From assembly GCA_033856025.1 (NCBI GenBank), contig JAWVFQ010000037.1:248001-312000 (forward strand): a DNA stretch of 64,000 nt, read 5' to 3'. Shown piece by piece: positions 7,591 to 16,290 of the stretch. This DNA is from AC-38 sp033856025. Lineage in GTDB: Bacteria; Actinomycetota; Thermoleophilia; Solirubrobacterales; Solirubrobacteraceae. The position numbers and the translations under genes were made by a program. Below the pieces are notes generated by a model, which was not told the origin of the DNA, did no database searches, and saw nothing but the letters and a program-made list of their open reading frames with translations. Positions within the stretch are counted from its first letter, which is position 1. Every line of letters begins with the position of its first letter.

Positions 7591-9076
7591 GCGCCCAGGC
7601 GTCGCGCGGATCGCGCCCGTCCACGATCCGGCCGGGGTTGAGGACTCCGCCGGGGTCCCACGCGCGCTTGACCGCGGCGCAGCGCGCGTAGAGCGCGGCG
7701 CCGAGCGCCGCGGGCGCCAGGTGCGAGCGCGCCAGCCCCCAGCCGTGCTCGCCGGTCAGCGCCCCGCCGTGGCGCGCGACCACCTCGGCGACGTCCTCCA
7801 GGGCGCCGAGCAGGCGCGGGCCGGCGTCCGGCTCGGCCGGGTCGCAGAGCGGACGGACGTGCAGGCACCCCGCCCCCGCGTGGCCGTAGACGACGACGCG
7901 GTCCAGGCCGCGCCGGGCCAGCGCGGCCAGGAGGTCGTCGGCGAACGCGCCGGTGCGCTCGGGCGCGACGGCGGGGTCCTCGAAGATCGCCACGGGGACC
8001 GGGCCCCGGGCGGCCAGGAGCTCCAGCGCGCGCCGGCGCAGGTCCCACATGCGCGCGGCGTCCGGGCCCGACAGGGTGACGAGCTCGTCGCGGGGCAGGG
8101 CGGCGCGCAGGCGGCGCGGACCCTCGGGATCGTCGAGGTACTCCACGAGCAGCCGCGCCGCGCCGTCCAGCCCCGCCGCGTCGAGCAGGTGGCCGTCGAG
8201 GACCTCGACCGCGGCGGCGCCGGTCGCGGCGCAGGCGGGCGCGCGGTCCAGCGCCGCGCGCAGGCTCGGCGCGCGCACCTCGACCAGCGCGCGCGCGGCG
8301 GGGCGGGCGACCGTGGCCAGCCGGACCCGGGTCAGCACGCACAGCGTCCCCTCCGAGCCGGGGACGAGCGACAGCGCATCGCCCTCCCGGGCGAAGGCGT
8401 CCAGGCGGTAGCCGCCGAACGAGCGGCGCGCCGGCGGCGGGCCGCCGGAGGAATGGCGCGCCGGCGGCGGGCCGCCGCCGGGTGACGGCTCGTAGCCCGG
8501 CCACCCCGCGTCCAGGTCCGTCTCCAGGCCGTCGGCCACCCGCGCGAGGCCGGCCGCGAGCCGGGCGGGCACCTCCCCCGGCCCGAGCGATAGCGGCTCG
8601 CCATCCGCCCAGGCGCCCTCCACCCCACGCACAGCGTCGCCCATCCGCCCATAGCGCAGCGAGCGCGAGCCGCAGGCGTTGGTCCCCACCATCCCGCCCA
8701 CGCGCGCGAGATCGGACGCGGTGACGTCCGGGCCGACGGCGCGGCCCGACGGCGCGAGCGCGCGGTTGACGTCGTCGAGCGACTCGCCCACCGCGCACCA
8801 CGCGTCCTCTCCCTCGAGCTCGACGCCGCGCAGCGGGGACGTGTCGAGCACCACGCCCGTGCCCAGGCACTGACCGGCCACGCTGGAGCCCCCGGCCCGC
8901 GCGGTGAGCGCCACCCCGTGAGCCGTGGCGGCGCGCACCACCCGCGCCACGTCGCGCGCGTCTCGCGCGGCGACCGCCAGCGCGGGCGTCAGCGCGAACG
9001 GCGAGCGGTCGCGCGCGTAGTCCCCGGCCGGCCGCAGGTCGAGCCCGGCCAGGTCGTCGGCCAGCCCGCCCGTCAC
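7574..9076 (-). CDS. FAD-linked oxidase (GlcD/D-lactate dehydrogenase-like)
   Basis: A 500-residue flavoprotein of the vanillyl-alcohol oxidase fold. The FAD-binding domain (about residues 25-205) has the pyrophosphate loop ARAGGSSVAGQCLGTG and GPDVTASDLARVGGMVGTNACG. The C-terminal domain ends with GHAGAGCLHVRP and LTGEHGWGLARS, as in 2-hydroxyacid dehydrogenases. Substrate unknown; no Fe-S domain is fused. About residues 200-222 there is a low-complexity insert made of a 10-residue unit repeated twice (PPPARHSSGG/PPPARRSFGG). The start overlaps the stop of the upstream Usp-like gene by 4 bases, so the two are probably co-transcribed. Confidence 0.88.
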   Translation of the reverse strand: MTGGLADDLAGLDLRPAGDYARDRSPFALTPALAVAARDARDVARVVRAATAHGVALTARAGGSSVAGQCLGTGVVLDTSPLRGVELEGEDAWCAVGESLDDVNRALAPSGRAVGPDVTASDLARVGGMVGTNACGSRSLRYGRMGDAVRGVEGAWADGEPLSLGPGEVPARLAAGLARVADGLETDLDAGWPGYEPSPGGGPPPARHSSGGPPPARRSFGGYRLDAFAREGDALSLVPGSEGTLCVLTRVRLATVARPAARALVEVRAPSLRAALDRAPACAATGAAAVEVLDGHLLDAAGLDGAARLLVEYLDDPEGPRRLRAALPRDELVTLSGPDAARMWDLRRRALELLAARGPVPVAIFEDPAVAPERTGAFADDLLAALARRGLDRVVVYGHAGAGCLHVRPLCDPAEPDAGPRLLGALEDVAEVVARHGGALTGEHGWGLARSHLAPAALGAALYARCAAVKRAWDPGGVLNPGRIVDGRDPRDAWALTPGG

Positions 9077-9522
9077 GCGTCGGCGGGCACGTCCTCGCGC
9101 GAGCGGGCGCTGATCGTGGTGACCGGGACGCCCAGGGCGCCGACCTTGCTCGGAAGGTCGAGCTTGAGCCAGCGCGACACGTGCGTGGGCAGCGTCGACA
9201 GGATGATCTCGTCGAAGCCCTGGATGTTCAGCGCGTCCTGGATCGCGTCCAGCGGCCGCGGATCGCCGATCAGGTGCTCGACGTGACCGCCGGCGGCGTC
9301 CTCGAGCAGGGGAAGGGCCAGCTCGACGATGGCCTCGGCCTCGCCGGTCCCCTGGTCCTCCGGGTCCATCACGGAGTGCAGGCCGTGCGTCGGGTTCGGC
9401 ACCAGGAGCGTGAAGGCGGCCCGACCGCGCGCGGCGCGCTCGCGTACAGCCTCGACGAGGGCCGGCGTGGCGGCGGTACGCGCCGCGACGACGAGGACCC
9501 GGGTGGGGGCGGAGGACTCCAT
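9073..9522 (-). CDS. Usp-like alpha/beta protein
   Basis: A 149-residue protein with a Rossmann-like pattern (RVLVVAARTAATPALVEAV, FTLLVPNP, FDEIILSTLPTHVSRWL). The arrangement resembles universal stress proteins, but the G-2x-G-9x-G ATP motif is not evident, so nucleotide binding is doubtful. It is the first gene of a probable two-gene unit with the FAD oxidase (4-base overlap). The 116-base gap to the divergent ArsR-type gene must hold both promoters. Confidence 0.65.
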   Translation of the reverse strand: MESSAPTRVLVVAARTAATPALVEAVRERAARGRAAFTLLVPNPTHGLHSVMDPEDQGTGEAEAIVELALPLLEDAAGGHVEHLIGDPRPLDAIQDALNIQGFDEIILSTLPTHVSRWLKLDLPSKVGALGVPVTTISARSREDVPADA

Positions 9523-9638
9523 GCGGAACTCCTTTCGTGGCCTGGGCCGATCCTACCGCCGGATGAGAAAACCTAAATTCTTGATCGGAGGGCCCCGGCG
9601 TAGTGGTACGGTCATATCAACCTAGGACGGAGGAACGG

Positions 9639-10001
9639 GTGACTGCCCGCATGGATGGACCATTCCGACTCTCGCCGCAGGCCACCGAGGTGGACGTCCT
9701 CGCGAAGTACTTTCGCGGGTTCGGCGATCCCACTCGTCTGCGGATCCTCGATCTCCTGCGCAAGGAGGAGCGGTCGGTGGGAGAGCTCGTCGGTGCCCTG
9801 CGCCAGCCGCAGCCCAAGGTGTCCAACCACCTGGCCTGCCTGCGCTGGTGCGGCTTCGTAACCGCCGAGCGCCGCGGCAAGCGCGTCTTCTACCGGATCT
9901 CCGACCCGCGAGTGGCCGAGGTCATCGACATAGCCAAGGCCCTGCTCGTGGACAACGAGCGCGTCGCTTCGCTCGCCAAAGCGCCCGCCGGCGTCGCCTA
10001 G
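9639..10001 (+). CDS. ArsR/SmtB family regulator, CmtR-like
   Basis: A 120-residue winged-helix repressor (FRGFGDPTRLRILDLLRKEERSVGELVGAL, then recognition helix QPKVSNHLACLRWCGFV). The Cys-x3-Cys pair in the recognition helix (CLRWC) matches the position of the Cd/Pb ligands Cys57 and Cys61 of mycobacterial CmtR, but the third, C-terminal Cys ligand of CmtR is absent here. It may sense a metal with another ligand, or another thiol-reactive signal. I take GTG 9639 as start because GGAGG precedes it at the right distance; the frame also opens at 9603. No metal transporter is adjacent. Confidence 0.88.
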   Translation: MTARMDGPFRLSPQATEVDVLAKYFRGFGDPTRLRILDLLRKEERSVGELVGALRQPQPKVSNHLACLRWCGFVTAERRGKRVFYRISDPRVAEVIDIAKALLVDNERVASLAKAPAGVA

Positions 10002-10040
10002 ACCGCTTCGCGGCGCCCCGCTGGGGCACTATGGCGGTGC

Positions 10041-10829
10041 GTGATCGACCTGCACTGCCACCTGCTGCCCGGGATCGACGACGGCCCGCCGGACCTCGAG
10101 GCCTCGCTGGCGCTCGCCCGCGCCGCCGCGGCGGCCGGGACGCGGACCATCGTCGCCACGCCGCACATCGACAACCGCTGGAGGGTGGACCCCGAGAGCG
10201 TGCCCGCCGCGGTGGACCGGATGCGCGCCGCGCTGGCGGACGCCCACATCGAGCTGGAGGTCCGCCCGGGCGGCGAGGTCGACCTCACGCGGATGACCGA
10301 CCTCACCCCCCAGGCGCTGGACGCGGTGCGCCTCGGAGGCGGCGGCTACATCCTGCTCGAGTCGCCGCACCGGGACTCGCGCGGGAGCGGGTTCGACACG
10401 GCCGTGGCGCAGCTGCGCCGGCGCGGCGAGCGCATCGTCCTCGCGCACCCCGAGCGCTGCCCCGGGTTCCAGCACCGGCCGGACGACCTGCGCCGCCTGG
10501 TGGAGATCGGCGTCCTGTGCTCCATCACCAGCTCGGCGCTGCTCGGGCGCTTCGGCGGGACGGTCCGCGCGTTCGCCCTGAAGCTGCTGCGCGAGGGCCT
10601 CGTCCACAACGTCGCCTCCGACGCCCACGAGCCGCGCCGTCGCGGCCCCGAGCTGCTCGCCGGGCTGCACGCGGCCGACCGCGAGCTGCCCGGCGTGCTG
10701 GCCCAGGCCGACTGGCTGACCCGCGCGGTGCCCGAGGCCGTGCTGGACGGCGGCGCGCTGCCCCAGCGCCCACCGCTGCCGGCGCGCCGCGACGGGGTGC
10801 GCCGGCGCCTGCTGCGCCGCGACCGGTGA
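10041..10829 (+). CDS. CpsB/CapC-type PHP phosphatase
   Basis: A 262-residue PHP-fold metal phosphatase. Metal ligands are visible in DLHCHLLPGIDDGP (residues 3-16), ATPHIDN, the Glu of GGEVDL, LAHPERCPGF and SDAHEPRRR. This set matches the CpsB/CapC/YwqE protein-tyrosine phosphatases that dephosphorylate bacterial tyrosine kinases controlling capsule or exopolysaccharide export. No kinase or polysaccharide gene is adjacent, so the substrate is open. The stop overlaps the start of the next membrane protein by 4 bases (GTGA). Confidence 0.87.
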   Translation: MIDLHCHLLPGIDDGPPDLEASLALARAAAAAGTRTIVATPHIDNRWRVDPESVPAAVDRMRAALADAHIELEVRPGGEVDLTRMTDLTPQALDAVRLGGGGYILLESPHRDSRGSGFDTAVAQLRRRGERIVLAHPERCPGFQHRPDDLRRLVEIGVLCSITSSALLGRFGGTVRAFALKLLREGLVHNVASDAHEPRRRGPELLAGLHAADRELPGVLAQADWLTRAVPEAVLDGGALPQRPPLPARRDGVRRRLLRRDR

Positions 10830-11353
10830 CCGAGCGCTCGCTGCGCCCGTCGCTGGGCTGGCTCGGCCTCGCCGGCGCGCTGGTCGCGGCCGGGATCGCC
10901 GGGGCGGTCATCCTCTTCGTGGTGCTGATCCGCGACGTGGACGGGCCGTTCACGCCGCTCACGGCGCCCGTGTCGGTGCACCTCGGCGCGGGAGAGGGGC
11001 GCGGCGTCTGGGCCTACCGAGACGTCCCGGTCGACGGGAGCTGCCGCGCCGCCGGCCCCGGCCGCGTACGGATGCAGAGCACGCATGGCGTGACGGTGAC
11101 CAGCGGCGGGCACCGGTACCACTCGTTCCTGCGCTTCCAGGCGCCCCGCGCCGGCACCTACCGCGTCTCCTGCGCGGCGAGCCAGCCACTCGCGCTGGGG
11201 CCGCGCGTCACCGGGCTGCGGATCGTGGCCGGAGTGGGCGGCGTCCTGGCCTCGTTCTTCGGCGGCCTGTTCGCCGCGGCGCTGGTCGTCGCACTGGTGC
11301 TGATCCTGCGCGAGCGCGACCGGCGGCGCGCCGAGACGGCGGGCCGGACCTAG
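10826..11353 (+). CDS. hypothetical membrane protein with two TM segments
   Basis: A 175-residue protein with an N-terminal TM helix (about residues 12-35, GLAGALVAAGIAGAVILF), an extracytoplasmic beta-rich domain of about 95 residues with two cysteines (CRAAGPG and RVSCAAS, possibly a disulfide), and a second TM helix (about 137-165) before a charged tail. Unrecognised family. It is translationally coupled to the CpsB-type phosphatase, which may hint at a shared envelope role. Its stop overlaps the convergent hydrolase stop by 4 bases. Confidence 0.65.
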   Translation: MTERSLRPSLGWLGLAGALVAAGIAGAVILFVVLIRDVDGPFTPLTAPVSVHLGAGEGRGVWAYRDVPVDGSCRAAGPGRVRMQSTHGVTVTSGGHRYHSFLRFQAPRAGTYRVSCAASQPLALGPRVTGLRIVAGVGGVLASFFGGLFAAALVVALVLILRERDRRRAETAGRT

Positions 11354-13347
11354 CGGATCGGCAGCCGGCGCTCGGCGGGCAGGCGACGGTGCGCGGCGAG
11401 CGCCACGCGGCGCACGTCGCGCGACACGCGCGCCAGCAGGGGCCGGCCGCGGTAGGCGGCGGCGCCCGCCTGGGCGCCGGGCAGGTGCAGGCGCCGGCCG
11501 CCCAGCTGGCCCGTGATGGCGCCGGTGCGCGAGATGTGCACGACGCCGCGCGACGCGGCGCGCCCGCTGACGCGCAGAAGCGCGCTGAACCCGTCGTCGC
11601 CGAGGGTGAGCTGGCCGCCGACCCGGACGCCGGGGACGTAGACGAGGCCGTGGAGCAGGACGCGGCTGTCGCGCAGCTCCAGCCAGCCGGCGCGCAGGCC
11701 GCCGGCGCGCACAACGCTTCCGGCCGCCGGGTCCAGCAGCGCCTGGAAGAGGGGATCGAGCAGCGAGTTGACGCCGTCGAGCATCGTGAGCAGGGCCGCC
11801 GTCAGCGTGCGGCCGGGGTGCCCGCTCACACCGGGCACCGGCGGCACCTCACCCAACCGGGCGGGCGCGAGGGGGTCCGGCTCGACGTCCTGGAGCGGGT
11901 CGCGCCCGCAGCGCCGGCGCACGGGGCGGCCGGCCATGAAGGCGCGCAGGGCCGACCCCGGGCAGGCGGTCTGCACGGTGCCCAGGACCGAGTGTCCCGC
12001 GCCCGTCGCCACCGTCAGGCGCGCGTCGGGCATGCGGGCGGCCAGGGCGCGCGCGTCGCTCACCGGGGTGCGCAGGTCGCGTGAGCCCTCGATCATCAGC
12101 GTGGGGACGGCCGGCAGCGGGCGGGTCGCGTTCGCGAGGTCCGGCGGGTCGGGCGCGGCCGGCCAGGCGTAGCAGATGGGCATGGCGTAGAGCGCGATCG
12201 CCGCCGTGCCGTCGAACGGCGCGAACGGGCCGTCGCCCAGCGCCTGCAGCGCGCCGCCGAGCGCGTCGCGGCGCTGGTCGAACCCGGCCGTCCGGGCCCA
12301 CGGGAACGCCGACTCCTCGCACAGCGTGGCCACGAGCACGGCGCTGCTGAGGTCGCTCGGGCTCCCGGGATCGTCGGCCGCGGCGACGACGTGCAGCAGC
12401 CGCAGCACCGGCGCGGGGTCGCCCCGGCGCGCCGAGCGCAGCGCCGCCGGGATGGCGGGCAGCAGGGTGGGATCGAGGTCCGAGCTGAACAGCAGCGTGA
12501 GCAGTCCGCTCGTGCGCAGCTTGGCCGGGTTTCGGCGTCCGCGCGGACCCACCACGAACCCGCGCATGGGCGCCGTGCGCACGCGGCCGGCCACCACCGC
12601 GAGGTCGCGCACGGCATCGGGCGTGATGCCCCGGCAACGGTGCGCGCGGCAGGCGTCGCGCAGGGCGCCGGGGACCGCCGCGAAGCTCGATCGCCCGTAG
12701 ACGTCGGGGCCCTCGGGCGTCACGACCGAGTCCAGGACGAGCCGCTCCACGTGCTCGGGATGGGCCATCGCGTAGCCCAGCGCCACCTTCGTGCCGTAGG
12801 ACACGCCGAGCAGCGAGATGCGCTCGACGCCGAGCGCCTGGCGCACCGCCTCGATGTCCTCGACGGAGTCGCGTGTCGTGTAGAGGGCGCGCCGCGGACC
12901 GAGCCGCGCGGCGCACGACGCGCCCGCGCCCACCAGGTCGCCGAGGTAGGACGGCTCGACGCTGGGGCAGCGCAGCAGGCCGGATGACCCCGTGCCGCGC
13001 TGGTCGAACACCACGATCTCGTGACGTCGCAGGCCGGCCGCCGCCACCTGCGCGAACGCCTCGGCCAGGGGCACCGCCGCCTGGCCGGGACCGCCGGCCA
13101 GTGCCAGCAGCACGCCCGGTCGCCGGGGCCGGCCCTTCACGCGCTCCACCTTCAGGCGCACCGTGCCGGGCTGGCGCCCCGAGCGGTCCAGCGGGACGGT
13201 CACCCACGCGCACAGCTTCCCCCGATCCCCATGGCACGGGCGAAACGCCGGCGGGCCGGCCGCCGGGGCGACCGCGGGCAACGCTCCGGCGGACAGGAGC
13301 AGTCCGGCGACGGCCGGCGCGAGAAGGCGGACGGACGGCCGGCGCAC
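11350..13347 (-). CDS. secreted alpha/beta hydrolase (tripeptidyl aminopeptidase-like)
   Basis: A 665-residue exported hydrolase. It has a signal peptide (residues 1-28), then an alpha/beta hydrolase with oxyanion block LALAGGPGQAA and EIVVFDQRGTG, nucleophile Ser in LLGVSYGTKVAL, and a C-terminal TAP-like part with the acid and His in MIEGSRDLRTP and ATGAGHSVLG. This layout is typical of actinomycete SlpD/TAP-type peptidases or esterases. About 150 residues after the hydrolase form an extra beta-rich domain (VYVPGVRVGGQLTLGDDGF, GAITGQLGGRRL). The start is taken at GTG 13347 because the signal peptide follows immediately. Confidence 0.88.
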   Translation of the reverse strand: MRRPSVRLLAPAVAGLLLSAGALPAVAPAAGPPAFRPCHGDRGKLCAWVTVPLDRSGRQPGTVRLKVERVKGRPRRPGVLLALAGGPGQAAVPLAEAFAQVAAAGLRRHEIVVFDQRGTGSSGLLRCPSVEPSYLGDLVGAGASCAARLGPRRALYTTRDSVEDIEAVRQALGVERISLLGVSYGTKVALGYAMAHPEHVERLVLDSVVTPEGPDVYGRSSFAAVPGALRDACRAHRCRGITPDAVRDLAVVAGRVRTAPMRGFVVGPRGRRNPAKLRTSGLLTLLFSSDLDPTLLPAIPAALRSARRGDPAPVLRLLHVVAAADDPGSPSDLSSAVLVATLCEESAFPWARTAGFDQRRDALGGALQALGDGPFAPFDGTAAIALYAMPICYAWPAAPDPPDLANATRPLPAVPTLMIEGSRDLRTPVSDARALAARMPDARLTVATGAGHSVLGTVQTACPGSALRAFMAGRPVRRRCGRDPLQDVEPDPLAPARLGEVPPVPGVSGHPGRTLTAALLTMLDGVNSLLDPLFQALLDPAAGSVVRAGGLRAGWLELRDSRVLLHGLVYVPGVRVGGQLTLGDDGFSALLRVSGRAASRGVVHISRTGAITGQLGGRRLHLPGAQAGAAAYRGRPLLARVSRDVRRVALAAHRRLPAERRLPIR

Positions 13348-13438
13348 CCCGGGATTGTCCTCCGCGCGGGGTGCGCCCCGCAAGGGGCAACTCCGCCCGG
13401 CGCGGTGGCCGGAGCCGCGGCGGGGCACAATGGGGGCG

Positions 13439-13963
13439 ATGGACTCGCTGCGCGGCAAGCTCCTGATCGCCGCTCCCTCGCTGGAGGACTTCTTCCACCG
13501 CACGGTCGTGCTCGTGCTCGAGCACACCGAAGAGGGCGCGATGGGCGTGGTGCTGAACCGGCCGACCGAGACGCCCGTGGCCGAGGCGGTCGACCGCCTC
13601 TCCGAGCTCGCCGGCCCGTCGGATCGCCTGCGCCTCGGCGGCCCGATCTCGGCCGAGTCGGTGGTGGCGCTGGGCAACTTCGAGGACCCGGCGGACGCGG
13701 CCCGGCTCGTCGTCGGCGAGGTCGGCCTGATCGACCCCGAGGCGCCGGACCCCGAGCTGCGCGAGTTGCGCGTCTACGCCGGGTACGCGGGCTGGGCGCC
13801 GGGCCAGCTGGAGGGCGAGCTGGAGTCCGAGGCGTGGATCGTCGACGACGCGCGCCCCGAGGACCCCTTCCACGACGACGACCTGTGGCCCGTGGCGCTC
13901 CAGCGCAAGGGCGGCGCCTACGCCCTCCTGGCCACGATGCCGGCCGATCCGTCGCTGAACTAG
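13439..13963 (+). CDS. YqgE/AlgH family protein
   Basis: A 174-residue member of the UPF0301 (YqgE/AlgH) family, recognised from LRGKLLIAAPSLEDFFHRTV, EHTEEGAMGVVLNRPTE, RLGGPISAESV and VYAGYAGWAPGQLEGELE. The biochemical function is not established; homologues have been linked to alginate regulation and to ribosome or DNA-binding roles. Start at ATG 13439, with a possible ATG at 13430. It stands alone between two leftward genes, overlapping the thioesterase stop by 4 bases. Confidence 0.92.
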   Translation: MDSLRGKLLIAAPSLEDFFHRTVVLVLEHTEEGAMGVVLNRPTETPVAEAVDRLSELAGPSDRLRLGGPISAESVVALGNFEDPADAARLVVGEVGLIDPEAPDPELRELRVYAGYAGWAPGQLEGELESEAWIVDDARPEDPFHDDDLWPVALQRKGGAYALLATMPADPSLN

Positions 13964-14739
13964 CGCTCGGTCACGAGCAGGGACTGGACGGCCCGGCCGA
14001 TCGGCCCGCGCGTGTCGTACAGCGCGCTGTCCGCCTGGCCGGTCCCGTCGCGCGACAGCGCCGTCACCGAGTCCAGCGCCACCCACTCGCCCTCGGGCGC
14101 GCGGCGCACGTGCACCGACAGGTCGGTGTTCACGAAGGCGTGGCGGCCGAAGTCCAGGACGGCGCTGATGCCGTTGCCCGCGTCGGCCGCGCAGAAGAGG
14201 AGGTCCATCGGGCTCGGCGCCTCGCCGGTCACCAGCTCGCCCCGCATGCGAAACCACGCCGTGGCCGGCCCCGGGCGGTCGAACGCGCCCGCCACGAAGC
14301 GGATGTCCATCGCGGCGTGCCAGCCGACGTCGTGCTGGCCCGGGAACGCGATCCGCGGGTCGCCGGTCTCGGGCGGCGCGGGCGGGGCGCCTCCGGGCTC
14401 GGGCAGGTCCATCGGCTCGCGCCGCAGATGCCAGCCGCGCGCGAGCACCAGCGGGGTGCCGTCGTCGTCGCGCAGCTCGCCCTCCACGAGCTCCACCCGC
14501 CGGCCGGGGCGCAGGATGCGCGCCGCCACCCGCACCGGCGCGATCGGGATGGGCTGCAGGACCTCGAAGGTCACGCGCGCCGGGTGGGCGTCCGGGATCG
14601 CGCCGGCCCGGCGCAGCTCGCGGGCCAGCAGCGCGGACGGCGGGCCGGCGTGCTGGTGGTCGGGGCTCCAGGGGCCCCGCGTCCAGTCCGTGGACTCGTA
14701 GCGCCCGTCCCCCGCGGGGACGTAGAAGGCCTCCGTCAC
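13960..14739 (-). CDS. acyl-CoA thioesterase family protein (TesB-like double hotdog)
   Basis: A 259-residue protein with two hotdog-like halves: an N-terminal YVPAGDGRYESTDWTRGPWS plus HQHAGPPSALLARELRRAG, and a C-terminal segment WIALDS-like (EWVALDSVTALSRDGTGQADS) with a final disposition like TesB/HotDog thioesterases. It probably hydrolyses an acyl-CoA; chain length unknown. The GTG start overlaps the stop of the upstream redoxin gene by 4 bases, so 15603 to 13960 reads as a three-gene operon. Confidence 0.82.
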   Translation of the reverse strand: MTEAFYVPAGDGRYESTDWTRGPWSPDHQHAGPPSALLARELRRAGAIPDAHPARVTFEVLQPIPIAPVRVAARILRPGRRVELVEGELRDDDGTPLVLARGWHLRREPMDLPEPGGAPPAPPETGDPRIAFPGQHDVGWHAAMDIRFVAGAFDRPGPATAWFRMRGELVTGEAPSPMDLLFCAADAGNGISAVLDFGRHAFVNTDLSVHVRRAPEGEWVALDSVTALSRDGTGQADSALYDTRGPIGRAVQSLLVTER

Positions 14740-15275
14740 CGCCACTTGACGCTGCAGCCCACCGGCTCGGTGCTCGGCCGGGCGACGGGGCGCTCGGCGA
14801 GCAGGTCCTCGAGCGCGTCGCGCAGCCAGGCCGCGTCCAGCGTGGGGTCCTCGGAGTCGGCGTCGGGGGCGCCGCGGTAGGCCAGGCGCCCGTCGCCGTC
14901 CACCACGAACACGTCCGGCGTGGTGCGCGCGCCCCAGGCGGTGGCGACCTCCTGCGTCTCGTCGCGCAGGTAGGGCACCGGCCAGCCGCCGTCCACCTCG
15001 ACGCGCAGCTGCATGGCCTCGTAGGAGTCGCGCGGGTAGCGCTCGGCGTCGTTGGGGTTGATGAAGACGAGCGGCACGCCCTCCTCCGCGTAGTCCGTCG
15101 CCACGCGCATGAGGCGCTCGTGCCAGGCCAGCGCGTACGGGCAGTGGTTGCACGTGAACACCACGACCGCCGCCGGGCCGCCGCCCGGCTCGCCCACGCT
15201 GTGCATGTCCCCGGCGGTATCGGGGAGCGCGTGGTGCGGAACCGGGTCCCCGATGTCCAGTCCTCCGTCAGGCAC
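14736..15275 (-). CDS. thioredoxin-like peroxiredoxin/redoxin family protein
   Basis: A 179-residue thioredoxin-fold protein. The active-site motif is VFTCNHCPYALAWHERL (CNHC), followed by PLVFINPND and the conserved cis-Pro region RTTPDVFVVDGDGRLAYRG. This matches the AhpC/TSA-like redoxins that reduce thiols or peroxides. The GTG at 15275 was chosen because VPDGGLDIGDPVP is the usual N-terminus; it overlaps the upstream gene's stop by 8 bases. It is the middle gene of a three-gene operon with a small thioredoxin-like protein and a thioesterase. Confidence 0.83.
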   Translation of the reverse strand: MPDGGLDIGDPVPHHALPDTAGDMHSVGEPGGGPAAVVVFTCNHCPYALAWHERLMRVATDYAEEGVPLVFINPNDAERYPRDSYEAMQLRVEVDGGWPVPYLRDETQEVATAWGARTTPDVFVVDGDGRLAYRGAPDADSEDPTLDAAWLRDALEDLLAERPVARPSTEPVGCSVKWR

Positions 15276-15603
15276 GGACGAGCGCCTCCCGCAGCGCATC
15301 GCGGACGTCCCGCGGGTCCGGCGTCGGCGAGACGCGGCCGTCGCGCCGGTGGTAGACGCGGCAGGTCAGGGCCGCCGGCTCGCCCTCGGCGGGTGGCCGG
15401 ACGTCGCGCCCGTCGACGCGGATCGTCGGGGACCCCGGGAAGCGCTCGGCGGCCGCGCGCGCGTCCGAATCGATCTCGCGCACCTCCACGGCCTCGGGGT
15501 CCAGCCCCATCTCCGACATGGCCGCGCGCAGGTCGGCCAGGGCCCGGGGATGGGAGGGGCAGCCCTCCCACCACAGCAGCTCGACACGCGGCCCTCGGCT
15601 CAT
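15268..15603 (-). CDS. small thioredoxin-like/alkylmercury lyase-like protein
   Basis: A 111-residue thioredoxin-fold protein beginning MSRGPRVELLWWEGCPSHPRAL. Only one Cys is in the WxGCPSH motif, at the first active-site position, so it is not a classical dithiol thioredoxin. Cis-Pro region GSPTIRVDGRDV. Such proteins occur widely in Actinobacteria next to redoxins; function unknown. The start is ATG 15603 rather than 15621, because the family N-terminus lies right after it. It is divergent from pdxH (20 bases). Confidence 0.75.
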   Translation of the reverse strand: MSRGPRVELLWWEGCPSHPRALADLRAAMSEMGLDPEAVEVREIDSDARAAAERFPGSPTIRVDGRDVRPPAEGEPAALTCRVYHRRDGRVSPTPDPRDVRDALREALVRA

Positions 15604-15623
15604 GGCTGGCACGCTACACACCC

Positions 15624-16286
15624 ATGAGCGAGGACTGGCTGACCCGGGTGGCGGCGCTGCGCCGCGAGTACGCGGGCCGTCCGCTGGACGAGGCGGCGGT
15701 CGCGCCGACCTGGCTGGAGCAGTTCCGCGCCTGGCTGGACGACGCGATCGAGGCGGGTGCGCTGGAGCCCAACGCGATGGTCGTCGCCACCGCGGACGGT
15801 GACGGGCGCCCGGGCGCGCGGACCGTGCTGCTCAAGGGCGTCGACGAGCGCGGCTTCGCCTTCTTCACCAACCTGGAGTCGGCCAAGGGACGCGAGGTGG
15901 CCGAGAACCCGCGCGCCGCGCTGGTCTTCCCCTGGCTGGACCTGGCGCGCCAGGTCGTGGTGTCCGGCGACGTGACGGAGGTCGAGGCCGGCGAGGCCGA
16001 CGCGTACTGGGCGGGGCGTCCGACCGCCGCGCGGATCAGCGCGCTGGCGTCCCCGCAGTCGCGCGCCATCGCCTCGCGCGACGAGCTGCTGGCCCGGCGA
16101 GCGCGGGCCGAGGCGGTCGGCGAGGCCGCGCGGCCGGCGCACTGGGGCGGGCTGCGCGTGGCGCCGCGCTCCGTGGAGTTCTGGCAGGGCCGGCCGGACC
16201 GGCTGCACGACCGCATCCGCTACCGCCGCGACGACGACGGCGGCGGAGCCGAGGGCGGTTGGATCGTGGAGCGCCTGGCGCCGTGA
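15624..16286 (+). CDS. pdxH: pyridoxamine 5'-phosphate oxidase
   Basis: A 220-residue FMN enzyme that oxidises pyridoxine or pyridoxamine 5'-phosphate to pyridoxal 5'-phosphate. Family blocks: NAMVVATADGDGRPGARTVLLKGVDERGF split over residues ~50-78 (FMN contact region), FFTNLESAKGREVAENPRAA, FPWLDLARQVVVSG, and the C-terminal dimer block SVEFWQGRPDRLHDR...W.VERLAP. All are typical of PdxH and the length is normal. It starts just 20 bases from the divergent thioredoxin-like operon. Confidence 0.94.
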   Translation: MSEDWLTRVAALRREYAGRPLDEAAVAPTWLEQFRAWLDDAIEAGALEPNAMVVATADGDGRPGARTVLLKGVDERGFAFFTNLESAKGREVAENPRAALVFPWLDLARQVVVSGDVTEVEAGEADAYWAGRPTAARISALASPQSRAIASRDELLARRARAEAVGEAARPAHWGGLRVAPRSVEFWQGRPDRLHDRIRYRRDDDGGGAEGGWIVERLAP

Positions 16287-16290
16287 GGCG

